From contig OX485808.1 in the NCBI GenBank assembly GCA_950295325.1, positions 12,526,501 through 12,590,500 of the forward strand: DNA of 64,000 nucleotides. Direction: 5' to 3'. Of the stretch, positions 46,346 to 57,900 are shown piece by piece (within the stretch, counting starts at the first letter, position 1; each line of letters begins with the position of its first letter). The notes beneath the pieces are model-generated. The model was not told the DNA's origin and ran no database searches. It saw only the letters and a list, made by a program, of their open reading frames with translations. Made by a program: the position numbers and the translations under genes. Source of the DNA: Polytrichum commune (Eukaryota > Streptophyta > Polytrichopsida > Polytrichales > Polytrichaceae).

Positions 46346-46710
46346 GAAAAAATGACATGGCTGGCCAACATGGCAACAATTTTCGCTAAGGGAGTTCCCT
46401 AGAGGTCGAGTTTCTTGGGCAACCTCAAATCCTCTAAATAAAAACTTGACCTATGAAGAACTTCAACTTGAGGCATTTAAAAAAAATTGTGTTTTCCATC
46501 TTGTCCGCCATACCAATCATTACCTCCAATAACCTTGTCTTGGGTTAAAATTCTTGACTGACCAGTGCACTTCACCGCCATAGTCTTACTTACACTAATA
46601 TTGGGATAGATTGGCTATATCATTAATTAGCAACCAAATGCATCAAGGTAACTCCAAAAGGCAACAACCTAAAAAAACACATCAGTGAAAGAAAAAGGCC
46701 AACAATGCAA

Positions 46711-46745
46711 CCTAAACCCTAAATCCTAAACCCTAAACCCTAAAC
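46711..46745. repeat. interstitial telomere-like repeat
   Basis: Five units in a row: CCTAAA, CCCTAAA, TCCTAAA, CCCTAAA, CCCTAAA. This matches the Arabidopsis-type telomere CCCTAAA with one variant. Confidence 0.8.
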
Positions 46746-46833
46746 ACGGATTGGGACGTGAAGCTAACGGCGGCATTATGGGCTTATTGAACGACCTATA
46801 AGGTGACCACCCAAGCTACCTTTTTTTTCCTTA

Positions 46834-47241
46834 GTGTATGGATTAGAGGCTACGCTACCCATTGAGTTTGAAGTGGAGTCCCTACAAGTGGCAATTGGAT
46901 CACGCCTTACCGAGAGTCAGTCATTGAGGAATAGGCTGACAACATTGGAGGAATTGGACGAAAAAAGACGGATGGGTGCTCAGCACATTGAGGCCATCCA
47001 ACGGCGAAGGAAGATCATCTTCGACAAGCGGCACAAGAAAAGGGCACTGAGGCCAGGAATGATGGTGATCATTCAAGATGCTAGGAAGCTTGAATTTCCA
47101 GGTAAGTTCGATGCAGTTTGGTTGGGTCCCTACCTTGTGCGTGAGGCATTCACCAACAACTCTTTGCAATTGAAAACACTAAATGGGGAGAGCTTCCCAA
47201 CACGAACGTCGGGAAGTCGGTGCAAGGAATATCGAGCTTGA
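46834..47241 (+). mobile_element. Ty3/gypsy integrase C-terminal fragment
   Basis: An open frame reads YGLEATLPIEFEVESLQVAI, then KRRMGAQHIEAIQRRRKIIF, FDKRHKKRALRPGMMVIIQD and FDAVWLGPYLVREAF, the typical end of a plant Ty3/gypsy polyprotein (integrase C-terminal domain). It ends with a stop at 47241. Protease, reverse transcriptase and integrase core are absent upstream, so it is a truncated copy, though this piece is intact in frame. Confidence 0.85.
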
Positions 47242-48748
47242 ATCGATAACTCGCCTGCGTAGCAAGAGTCTTGGGATCCGTCCCCCGATGGTCGCCAATT
47301 ATGTGAGCCCAATATGGTGCCCACATGTTTAGTTGATCCTTAAAAGTTATTATGATTTGATTTTGAAATTCTTTTAGTTATTCAAAAACTTAAAAAGAGT
47401 GCAAGCCTCGATTTTGGTTTGGAGTTGAAATTAACAATGAGTTAGGGTGCTTTAGTGGTTTTGGAAGGAGGTGTATTTAATTAAAGTGAGTAAAAGTAAT
47501 TGAGGGAAATTTAGTTGTAAGGGGGGTTAGAGCTGGGTTTTGTTAGCTTTATTGGGCTTTGCTGGTGTTCATTTAAGGGGTGAGGTCACTATGACCTAGA
47601 CAATTCCGGACCAGGGGATTAGGAAGTTCGGTGGCCGCAACCGCTCTTGCTCTGTCTTGGTTAAGCTCTACAGGATGCGCCTGGGAGAGAGCCGGTGGCC
47701 CAACAGGGCTTCGGAATCAGTGGCCGAATTGATCTCAACTCTCTTGCGAGAACGGGAAGAATGGCGAGGAAGGGCTCTAGGAGTTTAGCGGCCGGTTCAG
47801 GGGCTGTTGGGCTGCACTGAATACGAGGGAGGACACACATCAGAATGGATGGCAGGGGGGTCGAAAGGGTGCTCTCCGAAGGGGGCGATGCTATGCCATT
47901 CTGCCAAAAAGCAGCAGCCTCCCTGAGGGAGGTTTTCGAAGTTAACGGTGACCTAGAGGTGAAATTAAAAGCTGAAACGAAAAGGGGAAGACTGTGAGGG
48001 CATCTATCGGTGATTCGAAGTTGCATTCTCGGAGCCGAACATCTCATCTGTTGCACCAAAAGTTGAGATTGCTCACAGTGGTGGTACCAACTGTTGGGTG
48101 CGAGATTCGATTGAATGAGGATTCAGAGTCCTCCAGGCTCAATTAAAACAGAGAAAAGGCGAGCAGCTAAGCTGCAACCCTGTTGAAAGGCAGACATTCA
48201 AGGGCTTGAGCTTCGGCGAGCTGCCACTGGGCAGCAGCCTGGAATCTCACATTGTGACCGCAACTGGTAGGTAGCAACAAGGGGCAATCTGCACTTCCAG
48301 GAACGATGCAGTTCCGAGCCGGGAGCCGCTTCAGCGAGGACCACCACGGTGGTGACGGGCGATGACGGGCTCGCACCCGGGATGAACAACGTAGAATTAC
48401 TGTTAGGATGGGAGGACTGAGGACCGGTAACCGAGCCCCACCTGAAGGGCTAATGACCGTGCATCAATGAGAAAGGAGGTTTGATTAAGGGGAAAGGGGT
48501 GCATCCAAGAGGGGTAGGATCAACTTGGGTTGGGTAAACATAATTAGTGGTAGTATGACCTTTGGGGGGATAGGTTAGGAGTGGTTAGGGAATGAAGTGT
48601 GTAATTGGTGTGCAAGCGGGCAAGACAAGGTTAGAAAAGCATTCCTAAATGCTTGTAACTCTTGCTATGGAATAAAATATGTATGATTGATGTTACTATT
48701 GGGAAGATCAGAGCAAGCACACAAGATTGGAACGTTGGGATTATCACA
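47242..48748. mobile_element. possible 3' LTR or untranslated region of the gypsy element
   Basis: The non-coding stretch after the integrase stop is more GC-rich than the flanks. TGTGAGCCC at 47303 and TTATCACA ending at 48748 would make TGTGA/TCACA ends, as in LTRs, but no second LTR is present to confirm. No polypurine tract was seen immediately upstream. Frames within it look random. Confidence 0.3.
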
Positions 48749-50890
48749 TGTGAGCCACATGCCTTCCCCCGGATTACGACGCATAAGGGTGGGGGTTTGT
48801 GGCTGACACATCCCAACCCAACAAATCTTAAATTTTTTGTGCAACACCAGCAGACTACTAAAATTCCCCTTTACAACCATGTGGAAATGCTTGTGCATCA
48901 ATGCACCACCCCTCTCCACCAAGCACAAACCCACACTACAAACTCTCCTCAAATTTACAAGTAGGCTAACATCTATATCCACACCTCCCACTGTAATCGT
49001 CGCCAAAGCCTCAATGTATTGGAGGCATGCACGTGTACGCTCTCTAGTTTGTGAGCAGGCAAGCTCCCGCATCCTTGGATCCATGGTACGTAATAAATAA
49101 ATAAATAAAATGCAAATTTGAAAAGAAGAATCACAGCTAGTCACAGGTAGATCACTCCATTGTCAAGTTGAACACCACGTGCGACCAAAAAAAATCTTCT
49201 TTTGGTAAGTTGCACCACCAAAATGGGTCAAAATTTTATCAAATTTTTTTCATGAGTACCTATGACATAGTCAAAAGTGGTAACTAAATTTGATGATTTT
49301 TTTTTTCATAAAACATACCATTTCTAACTAGAATGACACAAAATTGAACTAAAAAAATAAAGATGACTAAAAATTTCAAAAAAGTATACAAAAGATACTA
49401 TCAATGGTTATGTATATGTAGAAAAAATATCATAAATTTTAAAATTATATATGGCATGTAATATAGGGGTAGCAAACTTTGTCCGCACGTGGTGTCAACT
49501 TGACAATGAAGTGACCTCCCCGTGCAGCTAGTAGCAAACCCCAAGGGGTGGACTCTTCATACCAAGTATAAACTAACGTGAGTTTAAGAAGGGGTATTAT
49601 TTCATGCATTAGCATGTATAGTATACATAGAGGGGAGGTATTATTTTTTCTAGTGTGTACATTTAAAACAATTGTTATGAATGTTGAAGGAAAAATAGAT
49701 GTACAAAAGGGGGTCCTAGGTGTTAGATTTTTTTTGACAATAGATGTGTTAGTTTCATTCAGTTCACATTTTCATCCATTGTTGTCATATGGTAATAGTC
49801 TTCATCAAATATCTTGTCCATTTGTTGGGGTTTGCATTTGGGTCCTAGATTTTTACGAAATTAGAGGCACTTGGAGCATTCATGGGCTCCTCTGAGTTTT
49901 GCTTTGTATATTGTGGCTAAGTTATTGTGCTCTTGTGATTTGTCTTTGTTTGCTTGATGCAATTATTGATTAACATGCTATCAATGAAAAAATGTTCAAT
50001 GACTTAGCGGATTTTATATGTATTAAGTGATTGTAATTTAAGATTTATATTTTGTATATGTAGTGGAGGCATATATTTCAATACATCGAAAGCATAGTAT
50101 AAATACATGAGTTTGTTTTCTAGCCTACCGTTTGTATGTGTACATTTGTTTTTCTTTATAAAGCTCTTGTGTATAAGGGGTTTAATTTCATGGGGATCCA
50201 CACACATTATTTTAGGTTCCCAATGAATAGTCCACCCCCCAAGCAACAAAAAATAACCTATAGCAAATAAATAGCATTGGAGCACAACAAGGCTCCCAAC
50301 TCATACGGCCAATGGGAGGGTTCACCCTGTAGATTTATCCTTGATGGCACCCCCCAGCCAATACCCCAAAGCAGGTCCTACTTATTCTAAACCGGACCTA
50401 AAGTGGAATTGTGTATTTCTTTGGGCTTACTAATTAATGTCATGTGGTATTCTAAGTCAATGTGGATACTTTTTAATGACATTTTTGTGAATAAGTTTAC
50501 AAATACTGACATTCCAACTTACATTTAGTTTATCCACTGCCCAAGACCCTATATGCTCCGCGGGGTTGTTAATGTGTAATTAATTAATGCATGGTCTTGC
50601 TCATCCTCTCTTCTTTGGCATAATGCATGAAATCCATGTCAATTGTTGAATGTGCCAAACGGTCAATTACATAATTTAGGTTGAGCAAGGGACAACTTCA
50701 TGATCCATGATGTAAACATCCCCTTACATCGAGTTTGAGATTGGGACACACATAACATTATTCAATCACGTGGGTTGGTTCCATGACCCTAGAATATGTC
50801 AATTATATTCCTTGGGTCCCTTGAACAAATTGGGAATATTCATCTACTATTCACAAAATGAAGCTGAACTTGGAAATTTGGGTGTAATTA
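48749..50890. other. spacer, one exon-like frame
   Basis: The minus-strand stretch 49082-48960 reads MDPRMRELACSQTRERTRAC... and looks coding, but has no recognised family or partner exons. The rest is AT-rich with poly-A/T runs. Confidence 0.3.
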
Positions 50891-51298
50891 GGGTGAGTTT
50901 CCATGTAGGCTACTCGCCCACTAGATTCTAGAAAAATAATAGGTTGGAGGTGTTTGCATGTAGTTAAGCACAAGCCACCATCCTACCACATTCAGGCAGT
51001 CTGCTAGAATGTGGAGGGCCATGGACACATGCTATCAAACTTCCATGCGTCCACTAAAGAATCTTTAACCTACAACTGCCAGTCACAGAAGGATCAAAGA
51101 CCTATTTTAGAAGGAGAAGGAGGTTTTAACCCGGAGGAGGAGGGAGGAGGTTAATAGGTGCTCCTAGATACGAGAAGACAGGAATAACTAGTTGGCACAT
51201 ACGAACCCTACCCCATCATATTCCCTCTACATTGGGGAGGATTTATCCTTATTCACACTAGAATCTAGTGGGCGAACGGCCTACATGGAAACTCACCC
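50891..51298. mobile_element. PIF/Harbinger-like MITE, well preserved
   Basis: 408 bp flanked by TTA (50888-50890 and 51299-51301). The terminal inverted repeats of about 42 bp are nearly identical: GGGTGAGTTTCCATGTAGGC on each end, continuing to CGCCCACTAGATTCTAG. Non-coding interior. Confidence 0.9.
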
Positions 51299-51884
51299 TT
51301 ATACTCCCGGCACTATGTGCATGAATTATTGTTCATCTCAAGAATATTCATAGGGAAACATTCTTCATACAATACTATTCCCTTGAATCACTATTAATAG
51401 CAAAAATATTATTGAAAATACCGGCACTATTCACAACATTCTTACTATTTGAACTGACATTATTCATTATTCGTAGTGACGTCAATTCCTTCTTATTTTC
51501 TAAGTTTCTTCCCATGATGGTCAGATAGCGGAGACCCATGTCGGATGCTAAATATAGAATGTAAACACAACCATGCAAATGAATAATGTTATGCATAGTT
51601 CCACCTTTAGCAGCTTAACTTAATTGGCTCATGGGGATATGATTTCGGTTAGTAACTGGTGCGTAACATGTACCAAATGTGAGCGAGAGTACATTGAATG
51701 TCCTTGTTTCTAGTACTTACACAAATCAAGGGGGTACATATGAACATACAGTTGTTTTCTTCTTCTTCTTCTTCTTATAAGTTATTGATACGCCATATTG
51801 AGTAATGTAGCTTAAGATAAGTGGAGAAGATAAGGTACCTTAGCCCACATTAAATCTTAATTGAATGTACTTCAGGCAGATTGG

Positions 51885-52080
51885 AGTATGACCGTCTACA
51901 CCAGGTCACCTGAGCCACACCACCCGGTCGCCACCAGTCTCCTCAGCCCTAATAAGTCCTAAGTCCTGACTCCTCTCCCACCTAAGATCTTCATAATGTG
52001 TACATTTCAGCTCCTGTGGGTGGATTGCAACCTCTGATCCCAATGCCCTAAAATGTACGTGGTTGGTACATTTCTGACCC
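51885..52080 (+). repeat. dispersed repeat family D, copy 1
   Basis: TATGACCGTCTACACCAGGT, CTGAGCCACACCACC and GTGTACATTTCAG recur in order at 54565-54690. Confidence 0.65.
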
Positions 52081-52744
52081 CTATTCATGGTCTATCCACT
52101 CATGAAATCTGTTGGGATCTATCACAAGGGGAAACCCATGACACCCCAACATCATGAAAACCGCGTGTGATCAATGAACGGGAGAACCAACCGCTACACC
52201 GTTTATAGTATTTAGTGTTACGCACACTATTTGCAAAGAGCTTAAGTTAGATGCCTAGAGATTTTAAAGTGTCACACCTGTTAATTGTCAATATGGTTCC
52301 ATTCTTCAACATAATGTATATTTTTAAGTGAAAAATATCTACATTTATGACATTTAGAGTAGCACATTGGGATATTTTAGATGATAGTCTTGCGTTTTAG
52401 TATGCAATGGGAAGATTAGTTTAGCGTGCCAATGGCAAGTGTTATGTGTCTACATTTTAGTATGCAAGTGGAAGATACTCTTGAGCACGTACTAATGACA
52501 AGCGTCATTTGTGTACACTTTAGTCAAGTTGTAGACCATTGTGTAACATAAGCATGCACTTCATAACATTAGTGAACATACTCATGCCAAGATATTAGTA
52601 AGCTCATTTGAATGCCAAGTGCCATGAGGTCACACTTATGGTGAAGTTGTTAATCATCGATGTAACCTAGCATGCGCCTCAAAATAGGGTAAGTGACACT
52701 ATTACACATGTGACATTGAATACCATAAACAATGTACATTAATT

Positions 52745-52957
52745 ATGATATTTAGTGTCACTTACTATTTGGAATCATGCAATGCTATATCTATTTACCG
52801 TATAGCAATGTATATCTCATATTCTACCAACAATTGTTAAATTGGTTGCTTTGGACATTATAGAACATTGATAACTTTACTTGGTAAACAAATTACATCA
52901 ACAACAAAGAGATATAGCATTGTGTGAATCCAAACAGTAAGTGACACTAAATATCAT
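52745..52957. mobile_element. short MITE, about 213 bp
   Basis: ATGATATTTAGTGTCACTTA, then CTATTTGGA and CAATGCTATATCT, is mirrored at the right end. The arms are about 48 bp with few mismatches. A lone left-end-like fragment occurs near 52208. Confidence 0.8.
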
Positions 52958-52969
52958 ATATAGTTAGTT

Positions 52970-53165
52970 ACAAAATGAATTGGTTGAGTTTGAGAAATAA
53001 CTAGTTGAAGTTCAAGACTTCATGAAAGTTACCGATTGTTTTAGAGGAATCTATGGAATATATCTCATTTTCGTAAAGAAAAACCAAAAGATCACAACAT
53101 GTAACTGGTTGGACTTGGAAACACTAGGATTTTGACCGATTATGCCCAAAATTCTCCCCGGACAT
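52970..53165 (+). repeat. dispersed repeat family C, copy 2
   Basis: Same order of blocks as 40540-40745, including GAATTGGTTGAGTTTGAGAA and TTAGAGGAATCTAT. Confidence 0.8.
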
Positions 53166-53484
53166 TGCGTGTGACTCTCTCAAGCCAACCTTTTCCGGAG
53201 AAAATAAATTCGAGTACCTTCACTCCACGGGCATTTTCAACTATGAATGTGAAGCGTACTTGAAACAACCATTGACACCACCCCACGCAACATCAATGTT
53301 TCTTACCACACCTGGAATCATACGATTGGCATTGAAATTGGTAGGTGGTTGACTATTCCAATACAACTTGAGATAACATATTATGTCACTATTGCTCTTA
53401 CAATGTAGTTGGAAAGGAGGCACATTTTATGTTGGAGTGTCCCTTCTAGTAAGGTATGCGGATGTTATTTGGTTACTTCTCTTA

Positions 53485-53830
53485 ATTGGACACATGTATT
53501 TGATTGGTGTGTGGTTTGGTGAGGATCAAAGGACAACACCAACAAAACTCATGTTTTAAAGAGATTAGGCTATGTCTTTACATTTTATTAACTACTCCAC
53601 ACTTAATAGTGACACACAATTGGGAGGATCTAAGTATTAAACTAAGAAATCAACAAACATGCAATTCTGATTAACCGTAACCAAATCAAGGAAGGTCCTA
53701 TTTTCAATTTGACTTTAGTTGGTGATTCATTGTAGATTTGCTAATGCAACACACATTCTGATGAGTAAATATAATTGGTAGAAGTTGGAGAACATGAAAA
53801 ATGAACTAAGCATAACACCCACATACCTTA
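53485..53830 (+). repeat. dispersed repeat family B, intact copy
   Basis: Aligns over its length with the reverse complement of 25745-26110. Shared blocks: GATTGGTGTGTGGTTTGGTG, AACTACTCCACACT, GTAGAAGTTGGAGAACATGA. Confidence 0.75.
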
Positions 53831-54344
53831 CAACTTTATCATAGCATGCCCACACTAGGACCAACAAGTGGCCCACAATAGTGGGAGAGCTTACCTATCA
53901 ATAGGAGTTTATGTCTTATATGTAGTGAAGTGAACATGCAAACTTGCAGTACATTACATCTAATGAGAATACTTTGGGTAGGATGAAAAATCCTTATTGC
54001 TATTAGTAAATTTTAGAAAGAGATGAACTTTCCCTAACAAGAGGGAAGCCTGATGCGGCCAAGGAGCATCAACTAACCCTTGTGCGGGCATGCTTTTAGA
54101 GTCATGTTTCCTTCCCTACTTGAAAACGTAGCATTAGAAAATCTAAAGTCTTTCTTCCATTTGAATCACCAAGTTGGTATTCGGCTCTATCTCTTGGAGT
54201 TTGCTACACTCCGCTACTCAAGGGAGTTAGCCTCTTTGTCACCATATCGATGTACTTTTAGTTCCAAGAGAAAGGGAAGTATTGTACACGAGCTTAATTC
54301 TCATTCTTCCAACATCGAAACCTTGAAATAGTGTGCATCATGGA

Positions 54345-54500
54345 TGTTACTTTCCTTAGTTGATTTGATACCGGAATTAGATTTAAAGAGCCCAATTAAT
54401 CTACTCGAGGTCATTTGAAACGAATTGGAAACAAAGCTATAGGAGACCAAGTTCTTATGTTGGATGGATGAGAGGTACACTTGTATACGATAATTCCCTC
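54345..54500 (+). repeat. dispersed repeat family A, copy 3
   Basis: TTAGTTGATTTGATACCGGA, GAGGTCATTTGAAACGAATT and TTATGTTGGATGGATGAGAG match the copies at 21655 and 33383. Confidence 0.65.
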
Positions 54501-54564
54501 TCTCCTTAGTCCCATAGGCCTTTGCCTTCTCAAGCTTCAAAATGAATTTCATTTCATTCTAAAT

Positions 54565-54690
54565 ATGACCGCTACACCAGGTCGCCTAAGCCACACCACC
54601 GGACGTCACCAGTCCCCTTCTGGATTGCCCCGTCTCCCCGTCCCCTCTCAGCTAAGATCTATAAGAAGTGTACATTTCAGATCTCCAGCC
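54565..54690 (+). repeat. dispersed repeat family D, copy 2
   Basis: Matches 51885-52080. It lies about 300 bp upstream of the VTE3 start codon and so may contribute to that promoter. Confidence 0.6.
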
Positions 54691-54983
54691 TCCGAATGTT
54701 CTTGTCAGGGACATGCTAGAGCCCTATAGTGATCGCTCCGGTGTCGCAGCGTTTTGTGTGGCCATGGTGGCCACACCCTTTTTTTGCATCTCGCAAACTC
54801 GTTGCCCTCCACGTCGCCTCCCGAAATAGGGCAGCTGACAAGAACGTCTCCGTCGTTCGCTTCTGTCCTCCTGGCCCTCTTCCATTGAAGCTCAGATTGC
54901 AAAACAGGGTATACCCAACGCAGAGGAGAGGTTTTTAACGTAGTTTGCATTTTCGAGGTTCTGGTCTTTTCAGTGGGGTGAAA

Positions 54984-57900
54984 ATGGCTACAATGGCAGC
55001 CACTCGAGCTGCTGCTGCTTCCGGAGCTTCGTTGCAATGGCAACAACCTTCACAGAAACATCAAGGCCATGTGAAGAGCATGCACATGGTTTCGGTTCCC
55101 ATGGGGTTAGGATCCTCCGCCTCGCTTCACTTGGCTATGTCACCTCCATTAAGAGCTGCCACTGGACATAACAACACATGGGGGATGAGGATAGTGGCTC
55201 AGAAGAGAAAGGCTGTTGGAGTAGCAAGGGCAAGCAGCGGTGCGAATCAGAGTGTATCTCGCCCTTCTTCCCAGCCACGCTTCATTCAACATAAGCAGGA
55301 GGCATTCTGGTTTTACCGCTTTCTGTCCATCGTGTATGACCACATCATCAACCCCGGCCACTGGACCGAGGACATGCGCGAAGACGCTCTGGAGCCTGCG
55401 GATTTGAATGACCCGAATTTGACCGTGGTGGATGTTGGTGGAGGCACTGGCTTCACCACTTTGGGTATTGTGAAGACCGTGGATGCAAAGAATGTCACCA
55501 TTCTTGACCAGTCGCCCCATCAGCTTGAGAAGGCTAAGGCCAAGGAGCCTTTGAAGGAGTGCAAGATCATTGAAGGTGACGCTGAGGATTTGCCTTTCGA
55601 GACTGACTACGCTGATCGATATGTGTCGGCTGGAAGGTATGGGGTGAGATGCCTGTTCGGTTGTCTGTCTGTCTGTCTGTCTGGGTTAACATGAATTAGT
55701 GCCAGTTTTGGTCTCTGGCATGGATTTTTTCTTTGACGCTATGGTGGGTTGTATTTCTTTTTCTTGAGAACTGGGTTGCATGCAATTCGTGTACCCAATG
55801 TATGATAGCCAGGATGCTGGGAGCGAGAGTTCACAGACCTAATCTGGAGTTTGTAAAATTGAGTCTGTCTGTCTGTCTGGGTTAACCTGAGTTAGTGCCA
55901 ACTTTGGTGTCTGCGTGATTTTTTTCTTGGAGGCTATGGTGAGTCACTTATCCTTCTTGCTTGAGAGATGGGTTGCATGCCATTCACATAGCCAATGTAT
56001 GAGAACTAGGCTGCTGGGCGCGAGAGTTCACAATCCTGGCCTGGAGCCTTCAAATGGTTTAGGAGTCAGTCAGCGATTTGTTATGAAGTCAAATAAAGAT
56101 AGGGACTGTCGAGATCTATTTGGAAGGTTTGCACCATGTCCTTATCTGCTGGGATAACTCAAATCAATCTGCTCTCTGCATGGCTCTTATTGTAAGCTAA
56201 GTCGAGTCCCTTGTCCTTCTCTTTTTGAGAAATGGGTTGCATGCCATTTGCATACTCAATGTATAAGAACCAGGCTGCTGGGATGAAGAGTTCATATTCC
56301 CCACGTGGAGCTTTCAAACGGGTTAGAAGCAATTAGTGTTATACTCAGTTACTTGTTTCTAAGCCAAATGAAGTTAGTGATTAGTCGTTTTTGTAGAGCT
56401 TCTCGAGATTTATTTGGGAGGTATTTGTCACTCCCAAATCATTGCCAATTGCTTTCTGGATGGTTTTTGTTTTTAGCTATGGTGAGTCACTTGTCTTTCT
56501 TTTCTGAGGGATGGGTTTCTAACATTGCATTTACATTACTCACCTGGGGCTTTGAAACGGTCTAGGAGTTGATCAACAATATTATCAATAATTGAACGGA
56601 AGCTATTTTTTCTGCAAGTAAAATAAGTTCTATTGCATGGATTCTATGCATGATTTGTAGCAGGCACTAAGTTGAGCAGAATTGCACTTGAAAATCTGGT
56701 GCCTTGTTTGAAAGAAGGAATATCCAGGATAAAGTTTTGTGAATCTGTCACTGCCATAATCATAAGGGCACAGCCTGGTATTTTGAGATTTGGCAACTCT
56801 GAAAGTCTGGGTGCAGTTCAATTTACTATTGTAGTCTATATTTCTCCTGATTAAGTGCCTCTTGTGTTTGTAATCTTGCACTGTACTTCCATTCTGTTAC
56901 ATTGCATGAATTCTATTCTTGGTTCAGAACAGGCACTGAATTGAGCACAATTGCATTTTAGAACCCTGTGTTGACTTTGGGGAAAAGATAAAGCCCAGAA
57001 TAAAGTTTGGCGAATTTATCACTGCCAGAACTATGAAGAGGATGGCCTGTTGCTTTGAAGTTTGGCAACTTTGAAAGCCTCTGTGCAGTACAATCCATTG
57101 TTGTAGTCTAGATTTCTTTTGGAGAAATGCATCTTGCTTTTTAACATTGCATTCTTCTTTTACACCATTATGTCTGGAAGTAGGATAAGTTTGATTCTGT
57201 GCATGACTGGAACAGGCACTGAGTTGAGTACAATCGTATTTTAGAATCCAGTGTCATATTTGGAGGGAATCTGTCACTGCCAGGACAATGAAGAGGATGG
57301 GCCTGGTAGTTAGAGAGCTGGTAACTTTGAAAAGCTCGAGTGCAGTTCAAATCATTCTTGTAGTTTGGATTTCTCCTGGATTAATGCATCTTGCATTGTG
57401 ATACTTTCACAAGCAGAGTGGAGATTTATCTGAACATTTCGTAAGTCACAGCTGCATGCTGTCAATCTTTACTGCTGGGAAGCAAAATGTGCATAACTGT
57501 TATCTCTAGTGTTGTCCTTAAGGGTAACTCTTTTAGGGATTAATATTTAGTCACACCCACCCAAAGTCCCTGTTTTTGCTGAGGTTTTCTATGTGATTTT
57601 ATATGGAATCTTACTTTGCACAAGTAATCTTAAGCATAGGTGCAGGTATTCATATCATTGTTTGGGCTTTGTGTGACAGCATTGAGTACTGGCCTGACCC
57701 TCAGCGCGGTATCACTGAAGCTTACAGAGTGCTCAAGAAGGGAGGAAAAGCGTGTCTCATTGGTCCCGTGCATCCTACATTCTGGCTCTCTAGATTTTTT
57801 GCAGACGTGTGGATGTTGTTCCCAACAGAAGAGGAATACATTGACTGGTTCACAAAGGCTGGTTTTACAGATGTGAAGTTGAAGAGAATTGGCCCAAAGT

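Noticed and set aside
47661-48059. 132-codon minus-strand frame after the gypsy fragment
   Set aside because: Arg/Ser/Pro-rich with no motif, within a probable LTR or untranslated region.
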